From positions 1 through 38,523 of the forward strand of contig NZ_JPMI01000259.1 of assembly GCF_000733295.1 (NCBI RefSeq): DNA of 38,523 nt. The letters run 5' to 3'. Source of the stretch: Archangium violaceum Cb vi76 (GTDB lineage Bacteria; Myxococcota; Myxococcia; Myxococcales; Myxococcaceae). This document shows positions 31,895-38,523 of the stretch, piece by piece; the first letter of the stretch is position 1; each line of letters opens with the position of its first letter. Below the pieces are notes generated by a model. That model was given only the letters and a program-made list of their open reading frames with translations, ran no database searches and was not told the origin of the DNA. Position numbers and translations under genes: made by a program.

Positions 31895-33184
31895 ATGCGG
31901 ATTCGCGACCCCATCCACGGCACCATCGACGTGAGTGACGAGGAGAAGGCCGTCATCGACAGCCGTTACTACCAGCGGCTGCGTCACGTCCGGCAGTTGG
32001 GCTTCGGCGACCTGGCCTTCCCGGGCGCCACCCACACCCGGCACGCCCACTCGCTGGGCGCGATGCACGTCGCCTCCCGAGTCTTCCAGGCCGTCACCGC
32101 CCGCTCCAGTCTCCCCGCGGACGTCCGGGCCCGCTTCAGTGCCGCGGTGCGTCTGGCCGTGCTCTGTCACGACCTGGGCCACATGCCGCTCTCCCACGCC
32201 TCGGAGCGCATCGCCCCGGCGCGGGCCACCCTGCGGCTGCCTCCCTGGTTGGATGCCGTGGCGGAGGGCGAGCAGGCCACCCACGAGGACTTCACCGCCA
32301 AACTGCTGCTCGACAGCTCGCTCACCCCCATCATCGAGCAGCGTTACGCGGCGCTGGGCATCACCCCCGCGGCGGCGGTGGGCCTCATCACCGGGGCCCG
32401 GGCACCGCAGGATCCAGGCTTCTCGCACGCGGGCGTTGACTGGACGCCGCTGCTGCGCGCCATCGTGTCCGGCGAGCTGGACGCGGACCGCATGGACTAC
32501 CTGGTGCGCGACTCCTTCTATACGGGAGTCAACTATGGCCGGTACGACATGGACTGGCTCATTTCGAACCTGAATCCGGCGGTGAAGGATGGGCGCGTCT
32601 ACCTGGCGCTGAGCCGGGCGGCGGCGTTCGCCTTCGAGGACTTCCTCCTCAGCCGCTACCACATGTTCGTCTCCGTCTACTACCACCACACCTCGGTGAA
32701 CTTCGACTACATGCTGCGGCGCTATTACGAGGAGGCGCCCGGCGAGTTCGAGATTCCCTCGGACCCGGAGGCCTTCCTCGCCTGCGACGACGTGGCGCTC
32801 TGGTACACGCTGCGGCGCTCGAAGAACCGGTGGGCCGAGCGCATCTCCACGCGCCGGGGCTTCAAGCTGCTGGCGCAGTTCACCGAGCGGGACGTGGGGT
32901 ACGATCTCGAGGTGCTGCGCAGCGCCCTGGTGACGGGCGGCTTCGAGCACTTCACGGTGGAGTCCAAGGGCGTCCTCTCCAAGTACTTCTCGGAGGGCTC
33001 GGGCCCGAGCCTCTTCATCGCGGACATGTCCACCGGCCGGCTGACGGAGGTGGCCCGCTACACGCCTCTCTACCAGCGCTACAGCGGCGCGGTGCGGCTG
33101 TCGCGGCTGTACGTGCGGCCGGATCAAATCGAGGACGCGCGCAACATGATGGCGCGGTTGTTGGGACAGGCGGTCCAATCATGA
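31895..33184 (+). CDS. HD-domain phosphohydrolase (dNTPase/SAMHD1-like, COG1078)
   Basis: A 429-residue protein of the YwfO/COG1078 family. RIRDPIHGTIDVSDEEK is the usual start. RHAHSLGAMH (50-59) gives the first metal His, LCHDLGHMPLSH (90-101) the HD pair His92-Asp93, and DYLVRDSFYTGV the last Asp block. Relatives hydrolyse dNTPs or other nucleotides and are often allosteric. Its stop overlaps the next ATG by 4 bases (ATGA), so it is coupled to the Nudix-MBL gene. AGGAGAACC precedes the ATG at 31895. Confidence 0.9.
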   Translation: MRIRDPIHGTIDVSDEEKAVIDSRYYQRLRHVRQLGFGDLAFPGATHTRHAHSLGAMHVASRVFQAVTARSSLPADVRARFSAAVRLAVLCHDLGHMPLSHASERIAPARATLRLPPWLDAVAEGEQATHEDFTAKLLLDSSLTPIIEQRYAALGITPAAAVGLITGARAPQDPGFSHAGVDWTPLLRAIVSGELDADRMDYLVRDSFYTGVNYGRYDMDWLISNLNPAVKDGRVYLALSRAAAFAFEDFLLSRYHMFVSVYYHHTSVNFDYMLRRYYEEAPGEFEIPSDPEAFLACDDVALWYTLRRSKNRWAERISTRRGFKLLAQFTERDVGYDLEVLRSALVTGGFEHFTVESKGVLSKYFSEGSGPSLFIADMSTGRLTEVARYTPLYQRYSGAVRLSRLYVRPDQIEDARNMMARLLGQAVQS

Positions 33185-34695
33185 GCGAGGCGTTTCCCGG
33201 GATGCCGCCGCCGCCCCCCGTGGCGGCGACGAGGCCCGCGTCGGTGGTGGTGCCCTACCGCGGGACTCCGGAGGGCGTGGAGGTCTTCTGGGTGCGGCGC
33301 GAGAAGGCGCTCGCCTTCGCCGGGGGCTTCTACGCCTTCCCGGGCGGCAAGGTGGACAAGACGGACGCGCTGGTGCCGGTGCGCGGGGCCTCGGGGCAGG
33401 ACGCGGCGCTGCGGGTGGCGGCGGCGCGCGAGCTGCTCGAGGAGGCCGGGGTGCTCGTGGCCGAGGGCGCCCGGCGGCTGAGCGCGGAAGAGGTGCGGGA
33501 GGCCCGCCGCGCGCTGTTGGAGAAGCGGAGCACGTGGTCGGAGTTGCTCCAGCGGTACGGTCTGGTGCTCCGGGCGGAGGACTTCCCGGACGCGGGGCGG
33601 TGGGTGACGCCGGAGTTCGCCCCGGTGCGCTTCGACACCTTCTTCTACCTGGTGGAGGCGCCGGAGTACGCCCAGGCGGAATGCTGGCCCGGGGAGCTGT
33701 CGGAGGCCGCGTGGGTGAAGCCGGCCGAGGCCCTGGCGCGCTGGGAGCAGGGCACCGCGCTGCTGCATCCGCCCGCCCTGCACGTGCTGCGGGTGATGGC
33801 GGACTTCGACACGCCGGAGCGGGCCCTGGCGCGCCTGAGAGCTCAGCCGGACTGCCCGGAGTTCATCGCCCAGCGCATCGAGTTCCACCAGGGCGTGCGG
33901 GTGTTCCCGCTGCGCACGGCCACGCTTCCTCCCGCCACGCACACCAACGCGTACGTGCTGGGCAATGGCGAGCTGCTCATCGTGGACCCGGGCGCGGACG
34001 ACGAGGCCGAGGTGGAGCGGCTGTTGAAGCTGGTGGACGCGCTGGTGGCGGAGGGGCACCGCGTCCAGGCGGTGGTCCTCACGCACCACCATGGGGACCA
34101 CGTGGGCGGCGTGCGCGCGGTGACGGAGCGGTTGAAGGTGCCGCTGTGGTGTCACGCGCGGACGGCGGACCGGGTGGACGTCCCGGCGGCCCGCCTGCTG
34201 GAGGACGGCGAGGTGTTGGAGCTCGCGGGCAGCCCGCCCCAGCGCTGGCGCGTGCTGTACACGCCGGGGCACGCCCGGGGCCACCTGTGCCTGGTGGACG
34301 AGCGGACGCACGCGGCCGTGGTGGGCGACATGGTGGCCAGCGTGGGCTCCATCGTCATCGACCCGCCCGAGGGGGACATGGCCGAGTACCTGAAGCAGCT
34401 CGCCCGCCTGCGGGACTGGCCGGTGACGACGTTGCACCCCTCGCACGGCTCGGCCGTTCCCGATGGGCCGGGCAAGCTCCAGGAGTACCTGGACCACCGC
34501 GCGGCGCGCGAGGCCCGCATCGTGGAGGCCGTGCCCGCCGAAGGTGTCTCGCTCGAGCAGGTGGTCGAGCGGGCGTACTCGGACACACCCCCGTTCCTAC
34601 ACCCGGTGGCGGAGCGGAGCGCACTCGCGGTGCTGCTGAAACTCCAGGGCGAGGGGAGGGTCCGGGAGTCCGCCGGCCTCTACTTCCGCACGTGA
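33181..34695 (+). CDS. Nudix hydrolase fused to a metallo-beta-lactamase-fold hydrolase
   Basis: A 504-residue two-domain enzyme. Residues about 18-200 are a Nudix domain of the NUDT19 type, with the box split by an insert: PGGKVDKTD (54-62), then RVAAARELLEEAGVLV (78-93). Residues about 235-440 are a metallo-beta-lactamase domain with the metal motif THHHGDHVGG (301-310), then TPGHARGH, VVGDM and LHPSHG, resembling LACTB2/glyoxalase II-type hydrolases. A C-terminal winged-helix-like end (about 445-504) also resembles LACTB2. LACTB2 itself is an RNA endonuclease, so RNA or CoA-ester substrates are both possible. It starts within the stop of the HD gene. Confidence 0.88.
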   Translation: MSEAFPGMPPPPPVAATRPASVVVPYRGTPEGVEVFWVRREKALAFAGGFYAFPGGKVDKTDALVPVRGASGQDAALRVAAARELLEEAGVLVAEGARRLSAEEVREARRALLEKRSTWSELLQRYGLVLRAEDFPDAGRWVTPEFAPVRFDTFFYLVEAPEYAQAECWPGELSEAAWVKPAEALARWEQGTALLHPPALHVLRVMADFDTPERALARLRAQPDCPEFIAQRIEFHQGVRVFPLRTATLPPATHTNAYVLGNGELLIVDPGADDEAEVERLLKLVDALVAEGHRVQAVVLTHHHGDHVGGVRAVTERLKVPLWCHARTADRVDVPAARLLEDGEVLELAGSPPQRWRVLYTPGHARGHLCLVDERTHAAVVGDMVASVGSIVIDPPEGDMAEYLKQLARLRDWPVTTLHPSHGSAVPDGPGKLQEYLDHRAAREARIVEAVPAEGVSLEQVVERAYSDTPPFLHPVAERSALAVLLKLQGEGRVRESAGLYFRT

Positions 34696-34713
34696 GCCCT
34701 CCTCGGGGGGCTC
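34694..34713 (+). terminator. Terminator-like hairpin after the Nudix-MBL gene
   Basis: GAGCCC / GGGCTC arms start within the stop codon and are followed by GTTTGATT and, 16 bases on, a run of T (34729-34735). It separates the HD/Nudix operon from the histidine-kinase operon. Confidence 0.45.
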
Positions 34714-34743
34714 GTTTGATTCAGCCGCTTTTTTGCCATCAAA

Positions 34744-36042
34744 ATGAAGCCGCGGGGCCCGGTGGGGGCCTCGTGCGGTCGACACGAAGTGCCATCAGGG
34801 GGCACCTGCTTGGAAACGCGTCGTAGTGAGACGACGGTCGAGGAGTTGCTCGAGGTGATCGCCCGGATGGCGGCGAACGAGCCCAATGTCCGGTGCCGGG
34901 TGGGAGAGGGGCCGCTGGCGCCGCTGGCCACGGCGCTCAACACCCTGTCCGGTGAGCTCGATTCACGCCGCATCCGGTCGGATGAGACGTTCGGCCCGGA
35001 GGTGCTGGTCTCGCAGTCGCCGGTCGCGATGATGGCGTGCGACGCCGACGAGCGCATCCGGTACATGAACTACACCTTCCCGGGCCTGACGCTCTCCGAA
35101 GTGGTGGGCAGGAAGAACAGTGAGTTCACCCCACCGGAAGACGTCGAGATGGTGCGGGGTCACGTCCGGCACGTGCTCACGACGGGTGAGCCCGTCTTCT
35201 ATGAGCACCGGCCCAACATCGGCTTCGGCCCCGAGTGGTTCGGCGTGCATGTGGGGCCCATCCGGTCGGGGGGCGAGGTCGTCGGCTTCACCATGAGCCT
35301 CACGGACATCTCGGAGCTCAAGCGGACCCAGTTCCGCCTGGAGCAGTCCAACCGGGAGCTGGAGAGCTTCGCGTCCGTGGCCTCGCACGATCTGCAGGAG
35401 CCGCTGCGGAAGATCCAGACCTTCGGCGAGCGCCTGAAGACGACGTGCGGCGCGGCCCTGAGCCCCGAGGGGCGCGACTACCTCGAGCGGATGAGCAACG
35501 CCGCGGGCCGCATGCGCAGGCTGATCGATGATCTGCTCTCCTTCTCGCGCATCTCCTCCAGGGCCCCCACCTTCGTCCGCGTGGACCTCGGGCGCGTGGC
35601 CCGGGAGGTGTCGGGGGATCTCGAGACGGCCATCGAGCAGTCGGGGGCGTCCGTCACCATCGGCGAGCTGCCCACGCTCGAGGCCGAGCCGATGCAGATG
35701 CGCCAGCTCCTCCAGAACCTCGTGAGCAACGCCCTCAAGTTCCGCCAGGAAGGCCTGGCGCCGTCCATCTCCATCTCGGCCACGGTGGATGCGGACGCGG
35801 GGCAGTGCGAGCTCCGGGTGGCGGACAACGGCATCGGCTTCGACGAGAAGTATCTCGATCGCATCTTCAATGTCTTCCAGCGGCTCCACGGGCGGGGCAA
35901 GTACGAGGGAACGGGGATTGGTCTGGCCATCTGCCGGAAGATCGTCGAGAGACACGGCGGCTGCATTGGCGCGCGGAGCACTCCCGGCCAGGGGGCCACC
36001 TTCCTCGTCACCCTGCCACTCAAGCCCCCTCAACCCAGGTAG
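34744..36042 (+). CDS. PAS-domain sensor histidine kinase, cytoplasmic
   Basis: A 432-residue kinase with no membrane segment. Residues about 30-80 are a helical, HAMP-like region. A PAS domain follows (about 85-190; VAMMACDADERIRYMN, then WFGVHVGPIR). The HisKA dimerisation helix holds SHDLQEPLRKI with phosphoacceptor His215, the phytochrome-like variant. The HATPase domain has LLQNLVSNALKF (N box), VADNGIGF (G1) and KYEGTGIGLAICRKI (G2). The start is uncertain: no ribosome-binding site precedes the ATG at 34744, and the first 25 residues look non-conserved. It is followed 9 bases later by a response regulator. Confidence 0.88.
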   Translation: MKPRGPVGASCGRHEVPSGGTCLETRRSETTVEELLEVIARMAANEPNVRCRVGEGPLAPLATALNTLSGELDSRRIRSDETFGPEVLVSQSPVAMMACDADERIRYMNYTFPGLTLSEVVGRKNSEFTPPEDVEMVRGHVRHVLTTGEPVFYEHRPNIGFGPEWFGVHVGPIRSGGEVVGFTMSLTDISELKRTQFRLEQSNRELESFASVASHDLQEPLRKIQTFGERLKTTCGAALSPEGRDYLERMSNAAGRMRRLIDDLLSFSRISSRAPTFVRVDLGRVAREVSGDLETAIEQSGASVTIGELPTLEAEPMQMRQLLQNLVSNALKFRQEGLAPSISISATVDADAGQCELRVADNGIGFDEKYLDRIFNVFQRLHGRGKYEGTGIGLAICRKIVERHGGCIGARSTPGQGATFLVTLPLKPPQPR

Positions 36043-36051
36043 AGAGGACCC

Positions 36052-36516
36052 ATGCCACACCGAAAGCTCGTCACGATCCTGATGGCGGATGACGACATGG
36101 ACGATCGCGAGTTCGCCCGCACGGCCATGCAGGAGAGCCGGCTCATGAACGAGCTGCGGTTCGTCGAAGATGGGGAGGAGCTGCTCGACTACCTCTACCG
36201 GCGCGGCGCCTATTCGGACCCCAAGAATGCTCCCCGGCCGGGGTTGATCCTCCTGGACCTGAACATGCCCCGCAAGGACGGCCGCGAGGCGCTGCGGGAG
36301 ATCAAATCCGACCCCACGCTCCGGCAGATCCCCGTGGTTGTCTTGACTACATCCAAGGCCGAGGAGGACATCCTCCGCAGCTATGATCTCGGGGCCAATT
36401 GTTTCATTTCCAAACCCGTGACGTTCGATGGGCTGGTCGAGGTCGTAAAGGTTCTCGACAAGCACTGGTTCCAGATCGTCGAACTGCCACGCCCCGCTGG
36501 TCCCCATGAAACCTGA
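36052..36516 (+). CDS. Single-domain response regulator (Rcp1/CheY-like)
   Basis: A 154-residue receiver with no output domain. The acidic pocket is MADDDMDD (11-18), the phosphoacceptor Asp69 lies in LILLDLNMPRKDG, the Thr/Ser switch in VVVLTTSK, and the Lys in CFISKPV. The small loop insertion YRRGAYSDPKNAPRPG is typical of regulators paired with phytochrome-like kinases. AGAGAGGACC precedes the ATG. It probably shuttles phosphate between the kinases on both sides. Its end overlaps the next gene by 11 bases. Confidence 0.92.
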   Translation: MPHRKLVTILMADDDMDDREFARTAMQESRLMNELRFVEDGEELLDYLYRRGAYSDPKNAPRPGLILLDLNMPRKDGREALREIKSDPTLRQIPVVVLTTSKAEEDILRSYDLGANCFISKPVTFDGLVEVVKVLDKHWFQIVELPRPAGPHET

Positions 36517-38437
36517 TGCAGAACAGCCCTTCATCCGCATCCTGCTGGTCGAGGATGACGAGGATGATTTCGTCCTGACCCGCGATGCCCTGCGCACCAT
36601 CAGCCAGGGGCGCATGGTGCTCGAGTGGGTGGACAACGGCGCGCAGGCGCTCGCGGAGCTCCAGACCGGACGCCATGACGTGTGCCTGCTCGACTACCGG
36701 CTGGATGCCAGCACGGGACTGGAGTTGCTCGCGAAGATGCGGCAGCAGGGGTGGCTCGGTCCGGTCATTCTGCTGACGGGGATGAGTGACGAGGCCCTCG
36801 ACGAGCAGGCGCTGAAGGCCGGTGCCGCCGATTTCCTCGACAAGTCGCAGCTGTCGCCCACGCTCCTGGCGCGCTCCATCCGCTATGCGCTGCAGAACGC
36901 GCGCACGCTGGAGGCGCTGCGCCGCTCCCAGGCGAGCTTCCGCGCCCTCATCGAGCGGCTGCCCGATGGCATCGGCGTGACGCAGGACGAGCGGCTCGTC
37001 TACGCGAACCCCGCGCTCGTCTCCCTGATTGGCATGTCGTCCGCGGATGAGCTGCTGGGCGGCTCCCGGGCCGAGCTGGAGGGGCTGTTCATCCACGCCG
37101 AGTCGCGTGCGTTGCTCCCCCGGGATGACCAGGCGGGGATGGAGACGAAGGGGCCCCCGCCTCCCATGGAGATCCGCATGGTGCGCAAGAATGGGACTCC
37201 GGTCTTCGTGGAGCTCGCCCATGCGCCCAGCGTGTTCGACGGCCATCCGTGCATCGTCTGGCTCGTGAGGGATTTGACGGATCGCAGGCAGATGGAGGCC
37301 CGCCTGGTGCGCGCCGACCGCATGGCCTCGCTCGGGACGCTCGCCGCGGGCATCGCCCATGAGATCAACAACCCGCTCGCCTTCACGGTGGCCAACCTCA
37401 GCCACCTGGAGTCGGACATGCTCCCCCGGCTGAAGCTGCCCACGGGCGAGCAGGAGGAGATGCGCAAGCTGGTCTCCGACGCGCAGCTCGGCGCCACCCG
37501 GGTGCGGGACATCGTCCGGCAGTTGAAGATGTTCTCGCGCGCGGACGAGCAGGTCCGGCCCGAGCCCGTGGAGGTGAACCGCGTGCTCGAGAGCGCCATC
37601 AGCATGGCCTCCAATGAAATCAAGCACCGCGCCCGGCTGGTGCGGGACTTCACGGACCAGCTCGTGGCCGTGGCGCACGAGGGCCGGCTCGGGCAGGTGA
37701 TGGTGAACCTGCTCGTCAACGCGGCCCAGGCCATCCCCGAGGGGAACGCGGAGCTCAATGAGATCCGCGTCCTCACGCGGACCCATTCCGAGGGCCTGGC
37801 CATCGAGGTGAGGGATACGGGCTCGGGAATCTCCCCGGAGAACCTGGAGCGGTTGTTCGAGCCGTTCTTCACGACCAAGCCCGTGGGCGTGGGAACGGGG
37901 CTCGGCCTGCCCATCTGTCAGGACATCGTCACCAGCTTCGGTGGACGGATGGAGGTGGAGAGCGAGGTCGGCAAGGGGAGCACCTTCCGCGTCATCCTCC
38001 GTGCAGCCAACGTCGTGCGCCCGAGCGAGATGCCGAAGGAGGCCGTGGTGCCGGTGGCGTCCCGGCGTGGCCGCATCCTGGTGGTGGACGACGAGCCGAT
38101 GATCGGCATGGCCATCCGCCGGACGCTGCAGCGGGAGCACGAGGTCATCGCGCTGACGAGCGCGCGGGAGGCCCAGGCGCGGCTCACCAGTGGGGAGCGC
38201 TTCGACCTCATCCTGTGCGACCTGATGATGCCGGAGATGACTGGGATGGAGCTGCACCAGGCGGTCGCGAGCCACTCGCCCGGGCTGGCCGGGAGGATGG
38301 TGTTCCTCACCGGAGGTGCCTTCACGGCCAATGCCCGCGACTTCCTGAACCAGGTGCCCAACCACCGCGTGGAGAAGCCCTTCTCCACCCAGGAGCTGCG
38401 CGGGCTGGTGCAGTCACTGCTGGCCGCGGCGTCGTGA
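36506..38437 (+). CDS. Hybrid histidine kinase, REC-PAS-HisKA-HATPase-REC
   Basis: A 643-residue cytoplasmic hybrid kinase. The N-terminal receiver (10-130) has VEDDEDD and phosphoacceptor Asp63 (LLDYRLD). A PAS domain spans about 140-260. HisKA holds LAAGIAHEINNPL with His285. The HATPase domain has MVNLLVNAAQA, VRDTGSGI and GVGTGLGLPIC. The second receiver (about 522-643) has VVDDEP and Asp572 (CDLMMPEMTG), with Lys in VEKPFS. The first receiver may take phosphate from the upstream regulator or kinase. No DNA-binding output is encoded in the operon, so the final target lies elsewhere. The start overlaps the preceding gene by 11 bases. Confidence 0.92.
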   Translation: MKPDAEQPFIRILLVEDDEDDFVLTRDALRTISQGRMVLEWVDNGAQALAELQTGRHDVCLLDYRLDASTGLELLAKMRQQGWLGPVILLTGMSDEALDEQALKAGAADFLDKSQLSPTLLARSIRYALQNARTLEALRRSQASFRALIERLPDGIGVTQDERLVYANPALVSLIGMSSADELLGGSRAELEGLFIHAESRALLPRDDQAGMETKGPPPPMEIRMVRKNGTPVFVELAHAPSVFDGHPCIVWLVRDLTDRRQMEARLVRADRMASLGTLAAGIAHEINNPLAFTVANLSHLESDMLPRLKLPTGEQEEMRKLVSDAQLGATRVRDIVRQLKMFSRADEQVRPEPVEVNRVLESAISMASNEIKHRARLVRDFTDQLVAVAHEGRLGQVMVNLLVNAAQAIPEGNAELNEIRVLTRTHSEGLAIEVRDTGSGISPENLERLFEPFFTTKPVGVGTGLGLPICQDIVTSFGGRMEVESEVGKGSTFRVILRAANVVRPSEMPKEAVVPVASRRGRILVVDDEPMIGMAIRRTLQREHEVIALTSAREAQARLTSGERFDLILCDLMMPEMTGMELHQAVASHSPGLAGRMVFLTGGAFTANARDFLNQVPNHRVEKPFSTQELRGLVQSLLAAAS

Positions 38438-38438
38438 C

Positions 38439-38523
38439 TCCCTCTCCCTCTGGGAGAGGGCGGGGGGTGAGGGTCGTCACCTGGTCCGCAGCGGGAAGAC
38501 CCTCACCCTGACCCTCTCCCAGA
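38439..38523. repeat. Intergenic GGGAGAGG-type palindromic repeat, copy 3, doubled and inverted
   Basis: CCCTCTCCCTCTGGGAGAGG and GGGTGAGGGT at 38439-38474 are followed at about 38497 by the inverted ACCCTCACCCTGACCCTCTC, running off the window. It begins 2 bases after the hybrid kinase stop and could act as its terminator. Confidence 0.6.

Overview
This is a GC-rich chromosomal window, almost certainly from a myxobacterium (Myxococcota). A Cystobacterineae member such as an Archangium or Cystobacter relative is my best inference. The signs are very high third-position GC, many lipoproteins with alanine/glycine-type lipoboxes, abundant histidine kinases and FHA/cyclase signalling, a BTAD-ATPase regulator, a bacterial Thg1-like protein, and a lipoprotein nuclease toxin resembling the outer-membrane-exchange toxins of myxobacteria. 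No tRNA, rRNA or CRISPR array is visible.

Layout. 1-621: start of a secreted M4-type metallopeptidase (minus strand). 622-1164: a regulatory gap holding dyads and a possible 22-residue peptide gene. 1165-3096: class III polyphosphate kinase 2 followed 3 bases later by an SMC-like ATPase (minus). 3192-5220: FHA-GAF-adenylate cyclase, then a PadR regulator. 5305-6663: a lipoprotein. 6930-11484, all plus strand: a flavin-dependent hydroxylase of the acyl-CoA dehydrogenase fold, a BTAD-ATPase regulator, then a small P-loop kinase overlapping a Thg1-like 3'-5' polymerase (a plausible RNA-end repair pair).

11550-15486 looks like a zinc-starvation locus. It carries cysteine-free paralogues of ribosomal proteins S18, L33, S14 and L28, a COG0523 (CobW/YciC-like) GTPase, a AAA+ ATPase and a 68-residue unknown. 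Four copies of a 17-bp palindrome (consensus RYGCAAYNNNGTTGCAW) sit in front of these transcription units. I read this as a Zur-type regulon. The AAA+ ATPase and the 68-residue protein are members with no known zinc role.

15586-20009: a methyltransferase; a lipoprotein toxin with a GHH/HNH-like nuclease end, its SUKH-type immunity gene and the stub of a second immunity gene; a decayed IS21 helper gene with what looks like the IS right end; and an unknown Cys-rich lipoprotein. 20214-30276: envelope genes, namely a transglutaminase-like protein with a DUF350 membrane protein, an LVIVD-repeat lipoprotein, a GT39 glycosyltransferase divergent from a YyaL-type thioredoxin-fold protein, another lipoprotein, and a transglutaminase lipoprotein that ends a GNAT / ATP-grasp operon (to 31781). 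31895-34695: an HD-domain phosphohydrolase overlapping a Nudix-metallo-beta-lactamase fusion. 34744-38437: a signalling operon of PAS histidine kinase, single-domain response regulator and hybrid histidine kinase. A GGGAGAGG-type intergenic repeat occurs three times (about 11497, 21752, 38439).
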